DNA of 64,000 nt, taken from NCBI GenBank assembly GCA_020746105.1, contig CM036658.1:27677099-27741098 (forward strand), written 5' to 3'. Below are positions 34,101 through 45,236 of this stretch, piece by piece. Origin of the DNA: Trogon surrucura. Its lineage: Eukaryota; Chordata; Aves; Trogoniformes; Trogonidae. Position 1 is the first letter of the stretch. Every line of letters begins with the position of its first letter. The notes beneath the pieces are model-generated. The model searched no databases. It was not told where the DNA came from and saw only the letters and a list, made by a program, of their open reading frames with translations. The position numbers were made by a program, and so were the translations under genes.

Positions 34101-37100
34101 AGACACCTTATTGTTGCTGTGAGAGATCTCCTTTCCCATCCCTTTGTCATTGTGTAAGTCTGTAGCAAAGCGAACCAGGACAGCTAGCTAGTTTGTGCAG
34201 TCTAAATTTCAGCCATGTCCACAGGCCTTCCTTTCGTGCATTCTTTCTCTTCCTTGTTTGAATTTACTGCATGCTTTACAGCTATCACTGGAGCACTGCT
34301 CCATGCCTGGAGGGGCAGGCGTGCACGTCATGACACTCTTGCTTGCTCACATGGTCTCTCTGGCTGCCTTTTATTAACACCCCCAAAACAGTTGTTCACA
34401 CAGTCTGTGACTGAGAGAGGGGATGAATTTCACCTCCCTGTGGATAGAATGCTCTGGGAAACATAAACAAGCATCTAGGGGATGAGAGTGAGAGGTCATA
34501 GCCCCATAGCAGACTTGATCATTTCTCAGTAGGGTTGCCTGTCAGGTTTTCGGAATTTTGATACACTGAATTTATTTTTACACTTTTAATTTTCAGATTT
34601 AAAATTTTGGGAAACCTGTCACAATCCTACTTACCTAACAGCTTTTTTTTTTCCTCTAGACGATGGCTTCAGTAATTCAAAACCAGATAAGGGTGAGCTT
34701 TTCCGCAATGAACTATGACACTGGAATAAAATACCTGTGAATATAGAGACAGCAGAGATCTTCTGAGAGGTGACACAGGCTGTGATTTGAAGACAACATT
34801 TTTCTGTGCTGTTTTAGGTATCCTGGGGGAATTATGGGGGCAGTTGAGATGACCAAAGCACAAGGAAAGCCTTTAACAATGGGAAAGGGCACTGGAAAGG
34901 AAGAAATTACAAGCTTCAGGAAGAATCTCATTGTGAAGCAAGCAAGACTTAGCCCTTCTGTCTTGCTGATCAGTGCTGCCAAAAGGATAGTGCTAGCTTT
35001 CCAATGCTGAGAGAGATGGAGATCAGAGAGATATCATTGATATTTTCCCTATTAGTGATGTGGACAGAAGGCAGGAGTAGGCGATACGATGTGTGACTGA
35101 CTCAGAATAAAATATAGGTAGGAAGTAACAGCATAGATCTGTTGGGAGTATATGGAGGTACAGGTATGCATTGAAGAGGTGGCTATAACAAGGAACTTGG
35201 CTTAAGCTGTGACCCACTGAGTTTCCTAGTGATGCATGAAGGGTTGTCATAAAGACTAAGAAAATACGTGTTTCCTTGAAGTATGTCAGTCTTTTTCTGT
35301 TTGCAGGAGCCTTGCAGAAGGAGAAGATATGCTTCTCTGACAATGGAGACAGCATTTTCCCCCTTGATCTTTACACTAGGACTTCCTTCACTGTTGCAGG
35401 CTAGTTCCATACTCTTGACTAAGAACCAAGGTTCATGGTCATAGATTCTCCTGGGCTTGCTTACTGCAAAGAGTTTGCTTGATCTCCTCTATGATTTGAC
35501 AGTTAGCTTTGCTATCTGACTTGTCCATTTTTTTCTTCAGTTAGAGCTTCCATAAAAAACAGAGGTTTAATTGTAAAGAATCTGCAAGGAGTTTTGTGAC
35601 CATGGCCTTTTGTCAGTTTTTACTCCAATAGAAGGAATTTTTTGGATGTGGTAAGACTCTTTTCAGTTGAGTTCTGAAAGCTAGAGTTCTGAAAAGCTAG
35701 AGTGCACGTGGCCCCTATGTGCTATACCCGTAAGTCATTTTCTGTTCTGGCCATTAGAGAATAAGGAACAGATTGGTGTTTGATGATTTTCCAGGTTGCT
35801 TCTCTCTGAAATTAATTGTGCATTAGTCAGACCTGCAGAGGCAAACCTCTTTCTTGCTAAGTTGGATTACAGCCAACAGGAGAGCAGCGGAGTCAGAATC
35901 ACTCACTTGGAAGTGAACTCCATCTTTTTTAAAAGCTATTTTTAGGCAATTGTTGAAGTCTCCTCCTCTGGCAGAGAGTATATTTTTATGTGTTTCAGTG
36001 AGTTATATAACATCTCCCTTAGGTTTTGGAAAGTTCATTCTAACAGGCTGGAGTAGCACATCAATTCTTAGATTTACGTAGATTTAAAAAAAAAGGAAAA
36101 ACAAACAAGAAAACCACAACCAACAACATTGCTAGACTTAGTTACTCCCCTCTGCTTACTCCTTTGCCCTCTTTGTCATTGTAATCATGTACTGGAACAA
36201 AATTCATCCCTGGAGTGTGTTTGGAAGAAGGGAGTGCTCTAAGTGATGCGGGAGCACGCTGGGTCACTCAGTGCTGTAGACCGCTGTGGTAGGTTGACAC
36301 ACACATACACCCACCACCAGCAGCAGCCAAGCCCTGGGCTGGTTGCTCACTGGTTCACTGCTCCACAGTGAGACAGCGGAGAGGATCGCAAGGGCTCCCT
36401 TCCTGAGGATCTCGTCTGTGTTGAACCATAAATAGCAGCAACCTAAAGCAAGATCAGAAGAATGCCAATGGAAGCTGTGCTAGGCTGTCCAGTTAATGGA
36501 TTTCCATGCTTCCCTGTATTGCTGCTCATTTATGACAAGTATGACTCTTCTAAGGAAGTCAAGCACAATTCTTTTATTCTCAGAGATATATTTTAAGAGA
36601 AGCTATTATATGCACAAGACAGCAGTAAAGGTCTGTTGGTATAAATCTAATTGTGCTCATAACTTTGTTCTAAATACAAGTTATATTTTCTAAAGCTTCT
36701 AGGGAAAGAGTGATTCTGTATTTTTATTTCTTTGGCTTACTTTCCTTTTTATGTTTGCATATATAATTTTATGTTCTGAAGATGAGTTTGAGGACTAAAT
36801 GCAAGGATAGTGTTAAAAAATTTTCTAGAACACTAGCTGTGGGAAAGGCTTCTGATTATTTGCTCAGCTGTTGCAGTTAGCACTGGATTTCTCTCTGTTC
36901 TTAACGCTAGTGCTCAGTGTACCTTGTGTCTGTCTTTGTCTACAACTACTGTGTAGTATTTTAGAACGTCTTGCAACTCTTTAATATGGTTAAGTAATGA
37001 AAACTCAAAAATGTCTCTTAGGAGGTGGTTCAAATTGAACAAAATCATACAGTCAGACAAAAATCATGATATACATCCCTTTCTTATATATCTAAATTCT

Positions 37101-38169
37101 TGTGGGCCAAAATGCATTTCCATACTGGGTCAGTACCCTGGCACTAGCTGCTTGTGCTCCTTGCCATTTACCCAGATTATGCACCTCAACTTCATGTGCC
37201 TCACAGATGTACAGATCTGCTGCAATGGAGACACCAGTTGAGAGTAGGCAGATGGACCCAGAAAGCAATCAGGTTGGTGGCTTTATGCTTCTTAGTGTTT
37301 TTTTTTGTTTTTTTTTTTCTCTGAATTTCCCTGAGTACCTCAGTCTCTGCTTTGTATTCATTTTCTCAGGACTGAATCTCTTATTCCAGATGGCTTTTTA
37401 CTGAGCTGCCCAGACAAGATCTGTCATGTTTTTGACTCCCTAACAAGACCCCTTCCATAAAGACATAACTCTTTCTCCTGCTGCTTCCCTCTGTACCTCC
37501 CACAGGGCCCTTATACATGTTAACTCAGTCTTACTGTTGTATCCCTTCATCTTACGTTATCTGGACTTCTTCCAAATTCGCTTTAATGTCCAATCAATCT
37601 TTGTAGATCTTTTGTATTGTTTCTCAGTCTTCACTTGTGTTTCCACCACCCCACCCTGTTTACTCTTATTTGCAGATGTCATTAGTTCATTTTTAGTTGC
37701 CTTTTTGAAGAGGTAAGATGGGGCTTACCAGTTAATACCTCTACACAGCTTATTACCTTGTGTTTTTACTGTATTGTGGCATTATGTCCAAGCATAAGCT
37801 AATTAAATTTAAAATTAAATGTTCCTGAAATACTTGAAGTTTCTGCTTAAATTGAATGTATTTTATGATTGCAGCTTCTAGGGCTTTTTCTGTGTGTTTG
37901 ACTGGGTTTTTTTGTTTTTGTTTTTTTTAATAAAGTTGTGGTGGCAGAATAGAAGTGAAGCCGCTTCCTGCTGTAGCCTTATTACATTTCTTATAAGGAT
38001 GCTTGTGAAGACTTTTTCATTATTACTTCCAGTTGGTTTTTTTTAAGCTCTTAGCACGTGGGCATTATTGGTGAATATGTTTAGGTAACAAATAAAAGCC
38101 ATTGTGTTTTTAAATCCATTGTGCCGTATGCTCTAAACGAATTATTTTCTACACCCTATGCTATGCCAG
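31161..38169. other. Non-coding stretch, 7 kb, likely intronic
   Basis: Starts with a run of 25 C (31173-31197) and a T run (31267-31280), then AT-rich single-copy DNA. No exon of MCC and no transposable element was recognised. An open frame at 31347-31742 (-) has no domain. Around 36290-36330 a few words recall bird LTR ends, but too little matches to call. Confidence 0.5.
31173..31197. repeat. Poly-C tract, 25 bases
   Basis: An uninterrupted run of 25 C lies about 90 bases downstream of the candidate donor at the edge of the CpG island. Such a run can form i-motif or, on the other strand, G-quadruplex structures, and it is prone to length error in sequencing and assembly. Confidence 0.95.
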
Positions 38170-38625
38170 TTTGGGGCCTCCCGGTACTGTAATGGTGAGT
38201 CCAGTGGAGAGCTACCAAGATGATCAGAGGCAGAAGTACTTGCGCTGGGAAGTGAGGCTGAGGGATCCAAGCTAGTTCAGTATGAAGAAGGGACGACTTC
38301 AGGTGGATGTAACAGAAGCCCCTCTGCCTGCAAGGTCCTTCTCATGCTGAGGGTGTCAGGCTCTCGCTGGAGTGCAGAGTGGGAGGGTGCATAGGCGACG
38401 TGCATAAATTGAAATGAGAGTTAACTGTGTCTGTGGTCGGAAATATTCCCTCTGAGGACAGTCGGGAAAGGGAACTAGTTACTTAGAGAGGCTATACAGT
38501 CTCCATCCACAGAGATTTTCAAAACCCAACTGTGCAAAATGTCCTGAGCAACCTTGACTCTGCTGTGAGCAGAAGATTGATCTGGAGACCTACTGTCCAA
38601 CATGAATCATTCTGCAGTTCTGTAC
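38170..38625 (+). mobile_element. CR1 LINE 3' part, sense, old
   Basis: Weakly matching CR1 sequence starts near 'tggagagctaccaagatgat'. It becomes clear at 'agagaggctatacagtctcc', 'atccacagagattttcaaaa', 'cccaactgtgcaaaatgtcc' and the terminal 'aacatgaatcattctgcagt', the expected order of the CR1 coding end and 3' untranslated region. It is heavily mutated with indels and has no open frame. Confidence 0.78.
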
Positions 38626-40094
38626 CATTCATCAGCCTTATACGACTGCTGATCTTCCAAATTGTTCGTGTCTCGCAGTTTGCTTCTCCATTTAAATAGC
38701 AGTAATAGTAATCCAACAGTAAATAACTGTAAACCGCAAAAGTTGGATTAGCTCTAGTTTCATAGGTCTTTTAAAATCCAGGTTGCATTTCCAAGCATAC
38801 CTCTTATGTACACTGACAGATGTGTTCTTGTCTACTGAAGGTGCTTTGTAAGGAGCTAATGTGGTCATCTTTTAAAATAAGGGTAAGAAATCTGTCTGTC
38901 AGCTGGTCCTGTATTTCCATGATGTCTGACAACAGAGCACATTACTATGATTAATTTATAAAAGAAGACAGGGCATTCTGAAATGACCGCAGGGCTTCCA
39001 TGAAATGTGAACAACTTGAAACTAACATAAGCTGTATATATTATTTCAATTCCCATCTGAGGTCCTGCTTTCTTAAATATAAATAATGTACAGCCCCTTT
39101 TACATACTCTGTTCTGGACACTAGTGCTCAGTGTAGCTTTGTTCCTTTTTAGTTTACTTTCTCCTCTGCATTACAGCTGCTGCCTTAAAATATTTTAGGG
39201 TAGAAGGATTGTGATCTATAAAGTCTTTTTGTTTGTTTCTGATACAGAGGGCTGCGTAAGGATTTCTTGGTTTTCTTTTCAGCAAAGACAAATTGAAGTA
39301 TCTTGACTTGTGTACCTACTACGCAATTTCCAAAAAAGTGTTAACAAATTTTAATGTCTGCAGTGGAAGAAAATCCCCTTATTTCCATATTCATTGTAAT
39401 ATAACAATAAAAGCTTTTCTTTCACTCCCTCCTTGGTTTTGCTTCAGACAGATAAAATCGCTGGTGCATTGGTGGTTTTATGTGAATGAAACATCTCTTT
39501 GCAATTACTATTTCAAAACAAGGTTGCTAATTCTCCTTGTCCTAATGTAAAAAAAAACATTATTTGTCACCAGAAATCTGGCAATGTCAAATCCCTTTTG
39601 CTTTTTTTTTTTTTTTAAAAAAAAAAAAGAGTTTTGACTTTACTTCTCAGAAATGAATAAAACTCTATAATCACTTTTATATCAATCCCGTAGTGTATAA
39701 TTCATGCACAGTAGGATAATAAGCAATGTTAGCACTATGTTGTGCCTGCTCAAATGTATTCATACAGTCCATTGAGGGTCAAGATAGTTGAATGATGAGG
39801 GCACTGGTCTGGGAAATGAAACACCTGGCTTCCAGTGCCAGGTTTGCCATTCCCTGTCTGATGTTTGCAAAAGAAAAAGTCTTTTCATTTATTCCTGTCT
39901 ATGGAGAGAAATACCATTACCACTTCTGTAAGGTGTTTATATAGTACATCTCGCTGTGAGATTTTAAGTATTATTAATTTTACTTCCTGTCTCAGGTTTG
40001 GAAATCCTGAGGATGCTTAACCAGTAGCGTGTGGTGTTCAGAGGCTTTAATTCAGAAGAGTTGACTGTAGTGAGCCTACCAAGTCTGTCTATAA
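38626..40094. other. Non-coding spacer with T16/A12 tract
   Basis: AT-rich DNA between two CR1 copies. It includes a T run followed directly by an A run (39602-39629), which could form a small hairpin. No exon recognised. Confidence 0.5.
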
Positions 40095-41200
40095 ATGTCT
40101 GTGGATGTTGTCTACCTTGACTTTAGCAAGGCATTTGACACAGTTTCCCACAGCATTCTCCTAGAAAAGCTGGCTGCCCATGGCCTGGATGGGCATGTTC
40201 TTGCCTGGATTAGGAACTGGTTGGATGACCAGGTCCAAAGAGTTGCAGTTAATGGAGTAAAATCCAGCTGGTGACCGGTCGTGAGTGGTGTCCCCCAGGG
40301 CTCAGTGCTGGGACTACTCCTGTTTAACATCTTTATCAATGACCTGGATGAGGGGGATGGAGTGCACCCTTAGTAAGTTTGCAGATGACACAAAACTGGA
40401 AGGAAGTGTTGACTGCTGGAAGGTGGAGAGGCTCTTCAGAGAGATTTGGACAGGCTTGGGGAGAAGTGGCTGGAGAGCTACAGGCTTGGACAGTGCTACA
40501 GGCTTGGTGAGGAGTGGCTGGAGAGCTGCCAGGCAGAGGGACCTGGGGGTGTTGGTGGACAGCTGGCTGAACATGAGCCAGCAGTGTGCCCAGGTGGCCA
40601 AGAAGTTGGCATCCTGGCCTGGATCAGGAATGGTGTTGTCAGCAGGAGCAGGGAGGTGATTGTGCCCCTGTACTCGGCACTGGTGAGGCCGCCCCTTGAG
40701 TGCTGTGTCCAGTTTTGGGCTCCACAGTACAGGAAGGACATGGAGGTGCTGGAGAAGGTACAGAGAAAGGCAACCAGAATGATTAGGGGACTAGAGGGTA
40801 AGTCTTATGAAAGAGGCTTAGGGAGCTGGGGCTGTTCAGCCTGGAGAAGAGGAGGCTGAGGGGTGACCTTACTGCTCTCTACAACTACCTGAAAGGCAGC
40901 TGTAGTGAGACGGGTGTTGGCCTCTTCTCCCTAGTGAATAGCAATAGGACAAGAGAGAACAGGTTCAAGTTGCGCCAGGGGAAGTTTAGACTGGATATTA
41001 GGAAAAATGTCTTCACCGAAAGGGTGGTGAAGCATTGGAATGGGTTGCCAAAGGAGGTGGTGGAGTCACCATCTCTGGACGTGTTTAAAAAACAATTGGA
41101 TGTGGCACTTCAGGAGATGGTTTAGTGTGAGAGTGGTGTAGGGCTGTAGGTTGGACTTGATGATCTTAAAGGTCCTTTCCAGCCTTTATGATTCTGTGAA
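40095..41200 (+). mobile_element. CR1 LINE, sense, 5'-truncated, with local deletion and duplication
   Basis: Starts at the '[20 protein letters not shown]' block (40101 onward). It continues through the 'SGVPQGS' region, the catalytic FADD motif (about 40379-40390), '[20 protein letters not shown]' (about 40540-40600), '[20 protein letters not shown]' and a C-terminal frame at 40934-41125, ending at 'tttatgattctgtgaac'. Between about 40440 and 40540 some 110 bases of the usual reverse-transcriptase sequence are missing, and a 'ctacaggcttgg' word with its neighbour 'gtggctggagagct' appears twice. Several frame changes and a stop inactivate it. It belongs to a CR1 subfamily with the 'KLRQ..FRLD.RK..FTERV' C-terminus, shared with the copy at 42650-45236. 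Confidence 0.92.
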
Positions 41201-42649
41201 CGTGATAGTATAGGAGCTTCTGGATGCAATGCTGTTGTTAGTGTTATTTGCAAGGACAGACTAAATTACTTGGACTCCAAGAATATGAAATTATCTTGGT
41301 TAGTTTTTTTGTTGTTGCTCTTTTGGGAAGATGGAGGGAGTTTGATTTGCTGTTGCTGTTGAAGGACTTTTAGTGTAACCTGTAAACTGCATCTTTGGTT
41401 TTACCTAGCTGAGACACTTAAGTGAAGGGTGATTGAGGACTTTTTCTTAAATCTCTGCCCATGTAATTTTTTAATTATTTGAAAGATCATAGTGTAATTC
41501 TGTCACATTGGGCATGGAGAAGTCTCCCGCCTCCTCTTGATCTGTTGGGAGTATGGAGGAGGAGAATGTAATAGTTTCTAAGTGGATGATTCAAGTTGGT
41601 GGGAGAAACGGCTCTGTCCCATGTGTAACAATTAGAAACCCAAAATCAGCTTGGATAGAAATTAAACTACAATGTGTAAGGCCTGCTGGGATTTCAGAGG
41701 TCTGAGACATTCTCGTCTGTGTACATTCTGCCTATGATTGAGGAGTGAGTTGAGTAGACGGAATGGTTGATTCTCACAGTTTCTATAATTTTTGTTGGCA
41801 GTTCAAATCTGTCCAGTGATAGTCACATAGCTGAGGATGTAAAACAAAACGTAATTTTCCCTTGGCTGACTGTGCTGCATTTATAATCTCCTGTGGTATA
41901 TAGTTCTGGGATATGGGACACCCCTGGAATTGTAAAGTCTGTAACACTGAAAAAATGTGCATGAGTTGTGCAGAAAGATGTTTATGTTTAAATGTAATGT
42001 TCTTGCCTAGAGCCATCTGGTTTATACTGTCCTCAGATTCTTTTCCAGATCTCTGTCTGACTTTCTGATTTTTTAATGTAATGGAACATTTGCTATTAAT
42101 TAGAAAAGAAAAGCCCTTAATGTCTTTACTCAAGAAAAGCAGCTAACTTAAATCTCAGAAAGATTTAAGAGAGTACGTTAATTTGGAGTGGGGTGGTCTA
42201 ATTTACGGCACTGTTTACAGACCCAGGTCCACAGAGCCTGCTGTCACAACCTTTGGGAAAAGGGTTAGGTGACTACAGGGGAAGCATGTGTAAGCCCTAC
42301 AGCTGAATGTCTCCCTAGGTGCTTGTACACAGCCGGATAAGGAAGCTATGAGCTGCTCTTGCTGCATCCTCGGTATAAAAAGAATAGAGAAAGCAGAATT
42401 GACGATTCTAGAGTATGGCTGGTGGGCAGCACTGAATTACACTGCCAGCTGCCTCTACCTGCAATGAGGGCCATAAAACAGATGTTACAAGACTTCTGTT
42501 GCCACTGGAAAAATTGGACCAATGTGACTCAGAAAAAGCTCTGCTAGTCATGATACATAAGCAGTCCTGCTTTGTTTTCTAGCAGCAGTTCAGACTGTCA
42601 TTTATTGTTATCCAAATCCATTATATGTTAAGGAGTGCTTTGGCTGCCT
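41201..42649. other. Non-coding spacer, nothing recognised
   Basis: Single-copy DNA between two sense CR1 copies. The 116-codon open frame on the minus strand at 41783-42133 has no domain. No exon recognised. Confidence 0.5.
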
Positions 42650-45236
42650 AGAATTCAATGTTAGACACACCAGGGTGGAATGTTTATGGATAAAGTTAAA
42701 GGGGAAGGCCAGTGAGGCTAATATACTAGTGAGACTCTGAGCAGGATAAAGATGCTGACAAGACTTTCTTTCAACAACTTAGAGATGTCTTGCATTCACT
42801 AGACCTGGTTCTCGTGGGGGACTTCAACTTACCGGATATCTGCTGGAAGTACAACACAGCAGAAAGAGGGCAGTCCGGGAGGTTTCTAGAATGTATGGAT
42901 GACAACTTCCAGCTGCAGCTGGTCAGTGAGCCTACCAGGGGTAGTGCCCTGCTAGACCTACTGTTTACAAACAGCATGGTGAAAGATGTGGTGTTTAGAA
43001 GTCATCCTGGGCACAGCAACCATGATATGATAGAATTTTCAATATGTGGTGAAGTTAGGAGGGTTGTCAGCAAAACCTCTATCTTGGACTTCTGGAGGGC
43101 TGACTTTGGACTATTCAGGACGCTGGTTCCGAGAGTCCCTTGAGAAGCAGTCCTCCAAAACAAAGGGGCCCAGGAAGGCTGGGCTTATTTTAAGAATGAA
43201 ATTATGAAGGCACAGGAGCAGGCTGTACCTACGTGCCGAAAAATGAGCTGATGGGGAAGAAGACCATTCTGGCTGAGCAGGTATTTTTTGAGAGAACTCA
43301 GGAGAAAAAAAAAGTACCAACTTTGGGAAAAGGGGCAGGTGAATCAGGAAGCATTTGAGGATATTGTAAGGTCATGTAAAAAGAGAATTAGAGATGCAAA
43401 ACCTCAGTTAGAACTTAATCTGACCATCTTTGTTAAGAATAATAAAAAGCGCATTTATAAATACTTTAATAACAAAAGGAGGATCAGAGAAAATCTCCAT
43501 TCCTTATTGGACGAGAGGGGGGAAAATAGTAACTGGAAGACAAGAAAAAGGTACTTAACACCTGTTTTGCTGCAGTCTTTAAGAAGAAGACTGTCTGTCC
43601 TCAGGGCAACTGGGCTCCTGAGTTGGTAGACAGGGATGGGGAACAGAAAACCCCTCCTGTAACCCAGGAGGAAGCAGTCAGTGACCTGCTGTGCCACTTA
43701 GATCCCAACAAGTCCATGAGTCCAGATGGGATTCATCCTTGGGTGCTGAGGGAGCTGGCAGAAGAAGAACTGGCTAAGCTGCTTTCTATCATTTATCACC
43801 AATCCTGACTAACTGGGGAGGTTCCAGATGACTGGAGGTTGGCCAATGTGACGCCCATCCATAAGAAGGGCCAGAAGAAGGATCAAGGGAACTATAGACC
43901 TGTCGGCCTGACCTCCGTGCCTGGCAAGGTTGTGGAGCAGATCATCCTGAGTGCCATCAAGTGGCATGTAGAAGACAACCTGGGGACCAGGCCCAGCCAA
44001 CATGAGTTTAGAAAAGGAAGGTCCTGCCTGACCAATCTCATCTCCTTCTATGACTGGGTGACCTGTCTAGTGGATTAGGGGAAGGCTGTGGATGTGGTCT
44101 ACCTCGATTTCAGCAAAGCATTTGACACAGTCTCCAACAGCATCCTCCTGGCAGCCCATGGCTTGGATGGATGCACCCTTTGCTGGTTTAAGAGCTGACT
44201 GGATGACTGGGCCCAGAGGATGGTGGTGAGTGGTGCTGCACCCAGTTGGCATCCAGTGACCAGTGGTGTCCCCCAGTGATCAGTACTGGGCCCAGTCCTG
44301 TTCAGCATCTTTATTGATGGCCTGGATGAGGGGATTGACTCTACCCTTAGTAAGTTTGAAGATGACACAAATTGGGGGAGAGCGTCGATCTGCTGGAGGG
44401 TGGGAAGATGCTGCAGAGGGACCTGGACAGGCTGGCTTAATGGACTGAAGCCAACAGTATGGACTTCAACAAGACCAAATACAGGATCCTACACTGTGGC
44501 CACAATAACCCACTGCAGCGCTAAGGACTGGGGGAGGAGTGGCTGGAGAGCAGCCCGGCAGAGAGGGACCTGGGAGTACTGGTTGATAACCAGTTGAACA
44601 TGAGCCAACAGTGTGCCCAGGTGGCCTGGAAGGCCAATGGCATCCTGGCTTGTATCAGGAACAGTGTGTCCAGCAGGAGCAGGGATGTGATTCTGCCCCT
44701 GTGCTCAGCACTGGTGAGGCCTCCCCTCGAGCCCTGTGTGCAGGTCTGGGCCCCTCAGTGCAAGAAAGACATTGAGGGGCTGGAGCGGGTCCAGAGAAGA
44801 GCAACGAGGCTGGGGAAGGGACTGGAGGGAAAGTCCTATGAGGAGAGGCTGAGAGAGCTGGGCATGTTCAGCCTGGAGGAGGCTCAGGGGGGACCTTATC
44901 ACTCTCTACAACTCTTTGAAGGTAGGTTGTAGTCAGTTGGGGATCGGGCTCTTCTCCCGGGCAACCAGTGACAGGATGGGAGGGCACAACGTGAAACTGC
45001 GTCAGAGGAGGTTTAGGTTGGATCTCAGGAAGCACTTCCTCACTGAGAGGGTGATCAGGCACTGGGATGCACTGCCCAGGGAAGTGCTGGAGTCACCGTC
45101 CCTGGAGGTGTTTAAGGAGAGGCTGGATGTGACACTTAGTGCCGTGGTCTAGCTGATGTGGTGGTATTGGGACATAGGCTGGACTTGATGATCTCGAAGG
45201 TCTTTTCCAGCATCAATAATTCTGTGATTCTGTAAA
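42650..45236 (+). mobile_element. CR1 LINE, sense, 2.6 kb, endonuclease and reverse-transcriptase pseudogene
   Basis: The longest CR1 here. The endonuclease part at 42790-43140 keeps 'LVLVGDFNLPDICWKYN', 'LLDLLFTNSMV' and a 'GHSNHDMIEF' block that includes the conserved His-Asp active-site region. A basic linker follows (about 43290-43560). The reverse transcriptase runs from about 43620 ('PPVTQEEAVSDLLCHLDPNK', then 'SPDGIHPWVLRELAEE') through 'NYRPVGLTSVPGKVVEQIIL' and '[16 protein letters not shown]'. In the palm motif FADD has become FEDD (about 44355-44366). After it come '[20 protein letters not shown]' and the C-terminal frame 44916-45152. In-frame stops are at about 44077 and 44278, with several frame changes. 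The tail ends 'caataattctgtgattctgt'. The N-terminal endonuclease and any ORF1 are missing. Confidence 0.95.

Noticed and set aside
36280..36440. Words resembling the end of a bird LTR ('gtggtaggttgac')
   Set aside because: The similarity covers only about a dozen bases and nothing around it fits an LTR.
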